Origin: Bacteroidota bacterium
GTDB taxonomy: Bacteria > Bacteroidota > Bacteroidia > Chitinophagales > Chitinophagaceae
Reading direction: 5' to 3'
Length of the DNA: 5,196 nt
NCBI GenBank assembly: GCA_947454745.1
Contig: CANGMV010000102.1
Location: 1-5,196, forward strand
Position numbers and translations under genes: made by a program. Under the pieces are notes generated by a model, which ran no database searches, was not told the DNA's origin, and was given only the letters and a program-made list of their open reading frames with translations. Positions 1-5,196 of the stretch are shown piece by piece. Position 1 is the stretch's first letter. The number at the start of each line of letters is the position of its first letter.

Positions 1-1451
1 AAACTTGGAGGAACACCAGGTCCTGGAACCGTCAATTGACCAGTGTAATATAAGTTATTTACCTTTTTACTCTTACAAGAAGGCTTTAAAATGGCTGTTT
101 GCATTAATGTATTGGCCAATCCGTATGCATTTCCTTTAAAAGAATGATACTCCGATATAAAATCCGAAACCGCAAATGATTTTTTAAACACGATCGAATC
201 CGAAATAGATTGTCCCCATCTTGCTTCTAATCTTGCAATGATTTTATCAAAATATATATCCCTTATAGCTTCGGTATCGCCCTGTAACCCAGCAGCAATA
301 GGTATTAATAAGAACAAATTTTCTTGCCCCTCAGGTGCCACTGTTGCATCGGTCACCGATGGCACACTTGCATAAAATAAAGGATCCTTTGGCCATGCAG
401 GTTGTGTATATATTTCGGCACCATGTACCCCAAAGTCGGTATCAAAAAACAAACTATGATGCGTTACATCTTTCAATTTTTTATTAAGCCCTACGTAGTA
501 TAAAATAGAACTAGGGGCCATTAATCTTGTATCCCAATATTTATCGGAATAAGATTGATATTTCTTATCCAACAACTTTGTCTCTATATGGTGATAATCA
601 CCAGCTCCCACAACTACATCAAAATTATATTCTTGCTGTTCCTTTGTTACTTTATGAAGTGTTCGTAGTGACTTTGCATTGCCATTCACTACTTCAATAT
701 GGGTAACCTGTTCATTTAATTTAAAATGTACCCCTTGCTCTATTGCAACCTTATACATGGCATCAACAATACTATACATGCCAAATTCCGGATACCAAGT
801 ACCTCCTTTTATATCCGCATAATTCATCAAACTATATAAGGCAGGCGTATTTTGAGGAAGCGCCCCTAAAAATAAAACCGGGAACTCCATTAAGGACTGA
901 ATATATGGATGTTTGAAAAAACGTGCGACATGTTTTTTCATGGATTGGAAAATATCCAATTTAAAAACGCCGCTAATTACTTCCTTATCTAAAAACTCAA
1001 ATAAGGAAAGACCAGGCTTATGAACTAATTTACCTACACCCACTTCATATTTAAATTTAGCCTCTTCCATAAACTGATCCAAAGCCTTTGCAGCACCGGG
1101 TTCCACCGATTCTAATAAAGCTTGTAATGCTTCATAGTTAGCAGGCATATTCCAAAAAGTATCTTCAAAATAAACGCGATAGGAAGGGTCTAATCTTTTT
1201 AGTGAATAGTAATCACTTACTTTTTTTCCAAACTTCCCAAAGTAGCTTTCAAAAACATCGGGCATCCAATACCAACTTGGTCCCATGTCGAAAGTAAATC
1301 CCTGTGCTTCAAATTTTCGAGCCCTGCCACCTGGCATGTTGTGTTGTTCAATTACGGTTACGTCCCAACCTTTTTTTGCTAAAAAAGAAGCAGCTGATAA
1401 GCCAGCAAAACCTGCACCAATTACAATACATTTTTTTGAGGGATGGGTCAT
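1..1451 (-). CDS. crtI: Phytoene desaturase CrtI (carotenoid biosynthesis), 3' end cut by window edge
   Basis: FAD-dependent desaturase of the CrtI family, which converts colourless phytoene towards lycopene at the membrane surface. The reading frame is open from the ATG at 1451 to the window edge, giving 483 complete codons. Family members are about 490-500 residues, so only a short tail is missing. The N-terminus has the dinucleotide-binding fold: IVIGAGFAGLSAA (residues 9-21, with G12, G14, G17) and the ribose-binding E35 ending the second strand. It continues with GGRAR (41-45), FDMGPSW (54-60) and a mid-protein GGTWYPEFGM (216-225). The C-terminal FAD signature is NLYYTGQLTVPGPGVPPS (466-483), a form common in Bacteroidota CrtI. 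The start lies 7 bp after the sigma factor stop, and the Rossmann motif follows at the expected distance. The spacing implies cotranscription with the sigma gene. A phytoene synthase (crtB) would be expected beyond the left edge. Related desaturases (CrtN, CrtD) are less likely, but exact product specificity cannot be read from sequence alone. Confidence 0.94.
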   Translation of the reverse strand, partial: MTHPSKKCIVIGAGFAGLSAASFLAKKGWDVTVIEQHNMPGGRARKFEAQGFTFDMGPSWYWMPDVFESYFGKFGKKVSDYYSLKRLDPSYRVYFEDTFWNMPANYEALQALLESVEPGAAKALDQFMEEAKFKYEVGVGKLVHKPGLSLFEFLDKEVISGVFKLDIFQSMKKHVARFFKHPYIQSLMEFPVLFLGALPQNTPALYSLMNYADIKGGTWYPEFGMYSIVDAMYKVAIEQGVHFKLNEQVTHIEVVNGNAKSLRTLHKVTKEQQEYNFDVVVGAGDYHHIETKLLDKKYQSYSDKYWDTRLMAPSSILYYVGLNKKLKDVTHHSLFFDTDFGVHGAEIYTQPAWPKDPLFYASVPSVTDATVAPEGQENLFLLIPIAAGLQGDTEAIRDIYFDKIIARLEARWGQSISDSIVFKKSFAVSDFISEYHSFKGNAYGLANTLMQTAILKPSCKSKKVNNLYYTGQLTVPGPGVPPS

Positions 1452-1458
1452 GTTCGGA

Positions 1459-1959
1459 TTAATATCTTTCAATTTTTTGTTTCAAAATTTTTCGTGCAAA
1501 GTGAATTCTACTTTTGATCGTACCCAAGGGCTCGTCCAAAGCTTCTGCAATTTCATTATACTTATAGCCCTCAAAATACAAATTAAACGGGATTCTAAAT
1601 AATTCAGGTAAATCAAAAATCATTTGATTCACTTCTCTCATATTCAAATTCGTAACGCCCTGATTTAACACTTTTGTATGTGTTTGGTCGATGATAAAGT
1701 CGTTTGGCGTACTATCAAATACAATAGATTGCTTAGAACGCTTACGATAATCGTTAATGAAAATATTACGCATGATAGTATATAACCAGGCCTTGATATT
1801 GGTACCCACATTATACTTGTCCTTATTGGAGATAGCACGATATAAGGTTTCCTGATAAAGATCCTTTGCCGACTCATGATCCTTTGTCAAATTAATAGCA
1901 AATGGTCTTAAAAATTCGGCATTTTCAGTAAGGAGTAAACTAAATTCTGCGTTTGACAT
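1459..1959 (-). CDS. ECF-type RNA polymerase sigma factor (sigma-70 family, RpoE/CarQ-like)
   Basis: Extracytoplasmic-function sigma factor of 166 residues, the usual size for the group. Only regions 2 and 4 are present. Region 2 spans about residues 12-75: the core-binding helix includes DLYQETLYRA (33-42), and the -10-recognition segment runs through IKAWLYTIMRNIFINDYRKR (55-74). Region 4 spans about 112-163, with the -35-recognition helix-turn-helix at GYKYNEIAEALDEPLGTIKSRIHFARK (about 131-157). The start ATG at 1959 follows an A-rich leader with no Shine-Dalgarno sequence, as is normal in Bacteroidota. The gene sits 7 bp before crtI and 139 bp after the MerR-type regulator. No anti-sigma gene is adjacent, unlike the CarQ-CarR pair of Myxococcus, so its activity is probably set by transcription from the upstream promoter. 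Its likely targets are carotenoid or light-stress genes, which is inferred from position only. Confidence 0.93.
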   Translation of the reverse strand: MSNAEFSLLLTENAEFLRPFAINLTKDHESAKDLYQETLYRAISNKDKYNVGTNIKAWLYTIMRNIFINDYRKRSKQSIVFDSTPNDFIIDQTHTKVLNQGVTNLNMREVNQMIFDLPELFRIPFNLYFEGYKYNEIAEALDEPLGTIKSRIHFARKILKQKIERY

Positions 1960-1965
1960 CTTATT

Positions 1966-1997
1966 TTGTTTAACGATTAAGAAACAAAGCTAAACAA
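1966..1997. repeat. Proximal operator-like inverted repeat TTGTTTA-N18-TAAACAA
   Basis: Perfect 7-bp inverted arms, TTGTTTA at 1966-1972 and TAAACAA at 1991-1997, are separated by 18 bp. The left arm extends to TTTTGTTTAA (1964-1973). The element ends 6 bp before the sigma factor ATG and covers the candidate -7 box at 1985-1992. A protein bound here would block transcription start or ribosome access. The same arms and spacing recur 55 bp upstream of it. The half-site TTAAACAA fits the form nTnnACAn that I recall for CarH operators, though that match is from memory. Confidence 0.55.
1985..1992 (-). promoter_or_regulatory. Candidate Bacteroidota -7 promoter element (TAGCTTTG)
   Basis: On the minus strand 1992-1985 reads TAGCTTTG, an exact match to the Bacteroidota -7 consensus TAnnTTTG. 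It sits 25 bp upstream of the sigma factor ATG and overlaps the right arm of the proximal dyad. No TTTG or TTG is seen about 19-21 bp upstream where the -33 element should be; that stretch reads AGGCA. The promoter may therefore be weak or activator-dependent, or the match may be chance in AT-rich DNA. Confidence 0.35.
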
Positions 1998-2020
1998 TAT
2001 AAGTATAGAAGTGCCTTTTT

Positions 2021-2052
2021 TTGTTTAATATTTTTAATATTTCCTTAAACAA
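2021..2052. repeat. Distal operator-like inverted repeat TTGTTTA-N18-TAAACAA
   Basis: Second copy of the dyad: TTGTTTA at 2021-2027 and TAAACAA at 2046-2052, again 18 bp apart. The arms extend to TTTTGTTTAA (2019-2028) and TTAAACAAAA (2045-2054), a perfect 10-bp pair. The spacer sequence is unrelated to that of the proximal copy, so the two are not a simple tandem duplication. Conservation of arms and spacing but not of the spacer is what a protein-binding site predicts. The site lies about 30 bp upstream of the candidate -7 box. Confidence 0.55.
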
Positions 2053-2098
2053 AATGATTTTGGCCAATAAGTAATTGTAAATCTGATAGTTAAGTAAA

Positions 2099-2977
2099 CT
2101 ATAAACTAGCTAAAAATTCCATGGTTGCCCCCAGGGTACGCTTTAGTTGTATTTGTGAGGCTGTGGTTCCTTTATATTCCTGTGCCATTTGACCTGTAAT
2201 TACAATTGGAATTTTAGGGTCAACTTGAGCCATTTGTTCCAAAAACTTGTTCATCTTAAACCCTTTGATTGGTGCAGTTATATGGCTGTATAAATAGTCT
2301 ACTCTTTTTTGTTCGGTCAGGTATTTAATATCCACAGTTGGTACATTAGCGCCAAGATAATCCACCGAAATTCCTTTTTGCTTTAACAAGAAATGTACAA
2401 ATAACAAACCCACTTCATGGTATTCACCCTCAGGCATGAACAATACAATATGCATGTTAGCCGTATAAATTTTGGGTAGTTTTTCAATACCTAAAATAAT
2501 TTTCTGACGAATAATATTAGAGCAAAGGTGTTCCTGTGCTGGATTTATATGATTGGTAATCCATAAAACTCCCACTCTTTCTAAAAATGAAAATATAATG
2601 TCGGTAATAGTTTTCTCGATTCCTTTGGTAGCAATATAAGCATCCAATTGTCTTTCAAAGGAATGTGTATTCAACGAAACCATGTCTTTAATGAGTGCAT
2701 TCACTACCCTTTCCTTCTCTGCATCCATTTGATTCAAACCCATGATCTTCTCTTCCATATCGGCCGAACTCATCTTATCGATATGAGAGATCTTGTAGCC
2801 ATATTTATTTAAGAGCGAAACGTTCAAAATGACCTTTAATTCATCGGCAGAATATGAACGTATATTGGTTTCGGTACGTTGAGGCTGTAAAAAGCCATAA
2901 CGCTGCTCCCAAATACGAATGGTATGGGCTTTGATCCCGGAAATTTGCTCTAAATCCTTAATGGTATAAGATGACAT
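2099..2977 (-). CDS. MerR-family regulator with cobalamin-binding domain (CarH/LitR-type putative B12 photoreceptor)
   Basis: Predicted DNA-binding repressor of 292 residues, matching the size of CarH proteins. The N-terminal MerR helix-turn-helix is at about residues 4-45 (YTIKDLEQISGIKAHTIRIW, then EQRYGFLQP). A helical bundle (about 85-165) contains W139 and E149-H150, the Wx9EH motif that contacts the adenosyl group in CarH. The C-terminal cobalamin domain (about 172-292) has GEYHEVG (184-190), the ExHxxG motif whose H187 would ligate cobalt. SHI (231-233) and TG (261-262) follow at the spacing of the classical DxHxxG-SxL-GG signature. Known family members bind adenosylcobalamin, form DNA-binding tetramers in the dark and dissociate in light, releasing carotenoid genes. 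The residue after the Trp is Ile, where I recall His132 in Thermus CarH. The gene lies 41 bp after rfbA and 139 bp before the sigma factor. Light sensing is inferred from motifs and context. Confidence 0.88.
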   Translation of the reverse strand: MSSYTIKDLEQISGIKAHTIRIWEQRYGFLQPQRTETNIRSYSADELKVILNVSLLNKYGYKISHIDKMSSADMEEKIMGLNQMDAEKERVVNALIKDMVSLNTHSFERQLDAYIATKGIEKTITDIIFSFLERVGVLWITNHINPAQEHLCSNIIRQKIILGIEKLPKIYTANMHIVLFMPEGEYHEVGLLFVHFLLKQKGISVDYLGANVPTVDIKYLTEQKRVDYLYSHITAPIKGFKMNKFLEQMAQVDPKIPIVITGQMAQEYKGTTASQIQLKRTLGATMEFLASL

Positions 2978-3018
2978 ATAGCTAAAACAACAGGAAACTA
3001 GAAAGGTTCAGTAAAATT

Positions 3019-3879
3019 TTATTTTTTTAGGTTTCTCAAGTATTCCCCATACCCACTCTTGGCATATTTATCGGCTAATACAAGTAATTGCGCCTTGTCA
3101 ATAAAGCCCATTCTGTAGGCAACTTCTTCAATGCATCCAATCTTCTGACTCTGACGTTTCTCTATCACGCGAACAAATTCACAAGCATCGGCTAAGGATT
3201 CAAAAGTACCCGTATCCAACCATGCAGTACCGCGATTCATGATACCAACTTGTAATTTTTTACGCTCTAAATATACTTTGTTAACGTCTGTAATTTCATA
3301 TTCCCCTCTTGGTGAGGCTGGGATATTTTTGGCAATCTCTACCACATCGTTATCATAAAAATACAAACCAGGCACTGCATAGTTTGACTTAGGCGCTTTT
3401 GGTTTTTCTTCTAATGACAATGCATTGTTATTTTCGTCAAATTCAACCACACCATATCTTTCAGGATCATTTACTTCATAAGCAAAAACTGCCGCTCCTT
3501 GAACATCATTAAAAGATTGAACCAACTTACTAAAGCCTGCTCCATAAAAAATATTATCACCCAATACCAATGAAACTTTGTCCTTTCCAATAAAATCAGC
3601 GCCTATTACAAATGCTTGCGCGAGTCCGTTCGGAACGGCTTGAACTGCATAACTAAATTTGCAACCAATCTCCGAACCGTCGCCCAACAATCTTTTAAAC
3701 TGATCATTGTCCTCGGGTGTAGTGATAATCAATACTTCTTTAATACCTGCCAACATTAATACCGACAAAGGGTAATAGATCATGGGTTTATCATAAATAG
3801 GCATTAACTGCTTACTGATTCCCTTAGTAATTGGATACAATCTTGTACCTGACCCACCTGCTAATATAATACCCTTCAT
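3019..3879 (-). CDS. rfbA: Glucose-1-phosphate thymidylyltransferase RfbA/RmlA
   Basis: Cytoplasmic enzyme joining glucose-1-phosphate and dTTP to give dTDP-glucose and pyrophosphate, the entry step to dTDP-L-rhamnose. At 286 residues it is the full length of the family. The N-terminal nucleotidyltransferase signature is intact: [13 protein letters not shown] (6-18), then [17 protein letters not shown] (22-38). Further landmarks are VPNGLAQAF (82-90), LGDNIFYG (106-113, with metal-binding D108), EEKP (157-160), [10 protein letters not shown] (191-200) and [10 protein letters not shown] (220-229, with D222). The start ATG at 3879 places the glycine-rich loop at the usual distance. It follows rfbC by 26 bp with an A-rich leader and no Shine-Dalgarno sequence, and is probably cotranscribed with rfbC and rfbB. 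No rfbD follows; the next gene is an unrelated regulator 41 bp on. Confidence 0.98.
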   Translation of the reverse strand: MKGIILAGGSGTRLYPITKGISKQLMPIYDKPMIYYPLSVLMLAGIKEVLIITTPEDNDQFKRLLGDGSEIGCKFSYAVQAVPNGLAQAFVIGADFIGKDKVSLVLGDNIFYGAGFSKLVQSFNDVQGAAVFAYEVNDPERYGVVEFDENNNALSLEEKPKAPKSNYAVPGLYFYDNDVVEIAKNIPASPRGEYEITDVNKVYLERKKLQVGIMNRGTAWLDTGTFESLADACEFVRVIEKRQSQKIGCIEEVAYRMGFIDKAQLLVLADKYAKSGYGEYLRNLKK

Positions 3880-3905
3880 AGGAATGTTTTTTAATTGTGT
3901 TTGTG

Positions 3906-4457
3906 TTATAAACTTGCAGCATACTCCGCGAAGCTTCCTAATACTTTGTCTTTATCCGATAATATCAATTCACTTTCTGCTAACTGCCAATCGATATTTA
4001 AATCTTTGTCGTTGTACATAATCCCCACTTCATTTCCTGGCTCATAAAACTTGTCTACCTTATAAAAGAAAGTAGCCGATTCACTTAATACTACAAAGCC
4101 ATGTGCAAATCCTGCAGGTACAAAAAATTGTTTATGATTCTCCGATGTTAATTCAATAGCATAGTGTTGCCCGAAACTTGTAGAACCTTTTCTTAAATCC
4201 ACTGCAACGTCCAACACCGCACCAGACAAGACTCTTACTAATTTTGCTTGTGCACTAGTACCACGCTGCATATGCAACCCTCTTAATACTCCTTTAGTTG
4301 ATTTTGATTGATTGTCTTGCACAAAAACAATATCTAACCCGGTTGCGGTATTAAAATCTCTCTGATTAAAAGTCTCAATAAAATAACCTCTTGCATCGCC
4401 ATGCACTTTCTCGTGAATGATAAAACAATCTTTAAGGGGGGTCTGCTCAATTCTCAT
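3906..4457 (-). CDS. rfbC: dTDP-4-dehydrorhamnose 3,5-epimerase RfbC/RmlC
   Basis: Cupin-fold epimerase that inverts C3 and C5 of dTDP-4-keto-6-deoxyglucose, the third step to dTDP-L-rhamnose. The 183 residues match the family length. Visible motifs are [12 protein letters not shown] (19-30), [18 protein letters not shown] (47-64) with catalytic-base H62, the substrate-pocket K72 in [16 protein letters not shown] (82-89), PAGFAHGF (114-121), the candidate acid Y132 and the C-terminal LSDKD (166-170). Residue roles are assigned by analogy with characterised RmlC proteins. The start at 4457 is the natural family start. It lies 34 bp after rfbB and 26 bp before rfbA, all on one strand, so a single transcript is likely. 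Nothing is unusual apart from Met63 after the catalytic His, where an aromatic residue is more common. Confidence 0.97.
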   Translation of the reverse strand: MRIEQTPLKDCFIIHEKVHGDARGYFIETFNQRDFNTATGLDIVFVQDNQSKSTKGVLRGLHMQRGTSAQAKLVRVLSGAVLDVAVDLRKGSTSFGQHYAIELTSENHKQFFVPAGFAHGFVVLSESATFFYKVDKFYEPGNEVGIMYNDKDLNIDWQLAESELILSDKDKVLGSFAEYAASL

Positions 4458-4491
4458 CTGCCGGTTCTAATTATTTGTTACAATTATTGAA

Positions 4492-5196
4492 TTATCTATT
4501 CGTATACATGTCATTGTAATAAGCCTGGTACGCACCACTTGTTACATTTTCCAACCAAGCCGTATTTTGCAAATACCAATCAATGGTGGCTGCTAAACCT
4601 TGTTCAAAAGTAACCGATGGTGTCCATCCTAATTCCTTATTTAATTTCGTCGCATCAATAGCATAACGTCTGTCATGTCCTGGACGGTCTTTCACATAGG
4701 TAATCAAGCCTTCGCTTGTTCCTTTTGCGTTTCCTAATTTCTCATCCATTTGAGTAATCAATAATTTAACCAAGTCAATATTAGTCCACTCGTTAAATCC
4801 ACCAATATTATAGGTGTCTCCTTTTTTACCTTCGTGGAATATCAAATCAATAGCACGCGCGTGGTCAATAACATACAACCAATCACGTGTATACAAACCG
4901 TCACCATACACTGGCAATGGTTTTTTGTTGATGATATTATGAATGAATAAGGGAATTAATTTTTCAGGAAAATGATTAGGGCCGTAGTTATTAGAGCAGT
5001 TAGAAACTACGATTGGTAAGTGATAAGTTTCACCGTACGCTCTCACAAAATGATCGCTCGCTGCTTTACTTGCAGAATAAGGAGAATTCGGGTCGTAAGG
5101 CGTTGTCTCTTTAAACAACCCTTCCTTGCCTAAACTTCCGTATACCTCGTCGGTAGAAATATGGTAAAATAAATGATCTCTTTTTTTATCCCAAGT
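4492..5196 (-). CDS. rfbB: dTDP-glucose 4,6-dehydratase RfbB/RmlB, 5' end cut by window edge
   Basis: NAD-dependent short-chain dehydrogenase-type enzyme converting dTDP-glucose to dTDP-4-keto-6-deoxyglucose. The frame stays open to the right edge, giving 234 residues of a protein usually about 350 long. The N-terminal Rossmann half, with its GxxGxxG loop, is outside the window. In the visible part HISTDEVYG (fragment residues 12-20) carries the Thr-Asp-Glu catalytic triad of RmlB. YSASK (40-44) is the YxxxK of the SDR superfamily. Then come [17 protein letters not shown], a [19 protein letters not shown] segment and [12 protein letters not shown], all typical of RmlB and involved in dTDP-sugar binding. 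A TTG in this frame at 5118 could be read as a start, but conserved catalytic residues lie upstream of it, so it is an internal Leu codon. First visible gene of the rfbB-rfbC-rfbA run. Confidence 0.97.
   Translation of the reverse strand, partial: TWDKKRDHLFYHISTDEVYGSLGKEGLFKETTPYDPNSPYSASKAASDHFVRAYGETYHLPIVVSNCSNNYGPNHFPEKLIPLFIHNIINKKPLPVYGDGLYTRDWLYVIDHARAIDLIFHEGKKGDTYNIGGFNEWTNIDLVKLLITQMDEKLGNAKGTSEGLITYVKDRPGHDRRYAIDATKLNKELGWTPSVTFEQGLAATIDWYLQNTAWLENVTSGAYQAYYNDMYTNR

Larger units (their letters stand above)
1960..2098 (-). promoter_or_regulatory. Regulatory intergenic region driving the sigma factor-crtI pair
   Basis: This 139-bp, very AT-rich gap is the only substantial non-coding stretch in the window. 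It lies between the MerR-type regulator stop and the sigma factor start, both on the minus strand. It contains two copies of one dyad (TTGTTTA-N18-TAAACAA), an exact TAnnTTTG -7 element inside the proximal copy, and a palindromic TTGGCCAA at 2060-2067. No open reading frame of note and no stem followed by a T-run is present. Position and content suggest a promoter under control of the upstream B12-binding MerR protein. That link is inference. Confidence 0.6.

Noticed and set aside
1..1451. CrtI as a broken gene because the classical desaturase C-terminal signature is altered
   Set aside because: The frame is uninterrupted, and the TGQLTVPGPGVPPS form is the usual Bacteroidota variant. The missing end is only the window edge.
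1285..1602. Plus-strand open frame of 105 codons
   Set aside because: It lies antisense across the crtI start and the sigma factor end, both strongly supported by conserved motifs. Its translation shows no recognisable domain.
1665..1877. Minus-strand open frame of 70 codons
   Set aside because: It is an alternative frame wholly inside the sigma factor gene, whose region 2 is conserved in the other frame.
2060..2067. Palindrome TTGGCCAA upstream of the sigma factor
   Set aside because: It is a lone 8-bp palindrome with no second copy and no relation to the repeated half-site, so chance is enough to explain it.
2086..2102. Perfect 6-bp stem with a 5-bp loop (ATAGTT / AACTAT) over the MerR stop codon, as a terminator
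   Set aside because: The stem is short and has only one G-C pair per arm. No T-run follows it on the minus strand, so it is unlikely to terminate transcription.
5116..5118. TTG as the start of a short 208-residue RfbB
   Set aside because: The same frame continues upstream to the window edge and includes the catalytic HISTDEVYG motif, so the TTG is an internal Leu codon.

Overview
The window is AT-rich chromosomal DNA from a member of the Bacteroidota, probably close to the Chitinophagia or a related class. The placement rests on four things. Every gene has an A/T-rich leader with no convincing Shine-Dalgarno sequence. One exact TAnnTTTG-type -7 box lies in the only long intergenic gap. The CrtI has the Bacteroidota-style C-terminus (TGQLTVPGPGVPPS). 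The gene order MerR-type B12 regulator, ECF sigma factor, phytoene desaturase is the one known from carotenoid loci of this phylum. Family and genus cannot be fixed from this sequence.

All six genes lie on the minus strand, so transcription runs from the right edge to the left edge. From right to left: rfbB (5' part cut by the window edge, 4492-5196), rfbC (3906-4457), rfbA (3019-3879), a MerR-type regulator with a cobalamin-binding domain (2099-2977), an ECF sigma factor (1459-1959), and crtI (1-1451, only its last few codons missing). Five of the six genes are spaced 7 to 41 bp from the next. The one real gap is the 139 bp between the MerR gene and the sigma gene (1960-2098).

The right half is a sugar-nucleotide module. 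RfbA makes dTDP-glucose, RfbB dehydrates it to the 4-keto-6-deoxy sugar, and RfbC epimerises it. These are the first three steps to dTDP-L-rhamnose for surface polysaccharide. The fourth gene, rfbD, is not in the window.

The left half is a carotenoid control and synthesis module. The MerR protein carries the Wx9EH and ExHxxG motifs of CarH/LitR photoreceptors, which sense light through adenosylcobalamin. It most likely controls the promoter in front of the sigma-crtI pair. That gap holds two copies of the same dyad, TTGTTTA-N18-TAAACAA, with identical arms and identical spacing. This is the best candidate operator and the most interesting non-coding signal here. A light-controlled switch turning on an ECF sigma factor together with the first carotenoid desaturation enzyme is the working model.

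No RNA genes, mobile elements, CRISPR arrays or convincing intrinsic terminators were seen.
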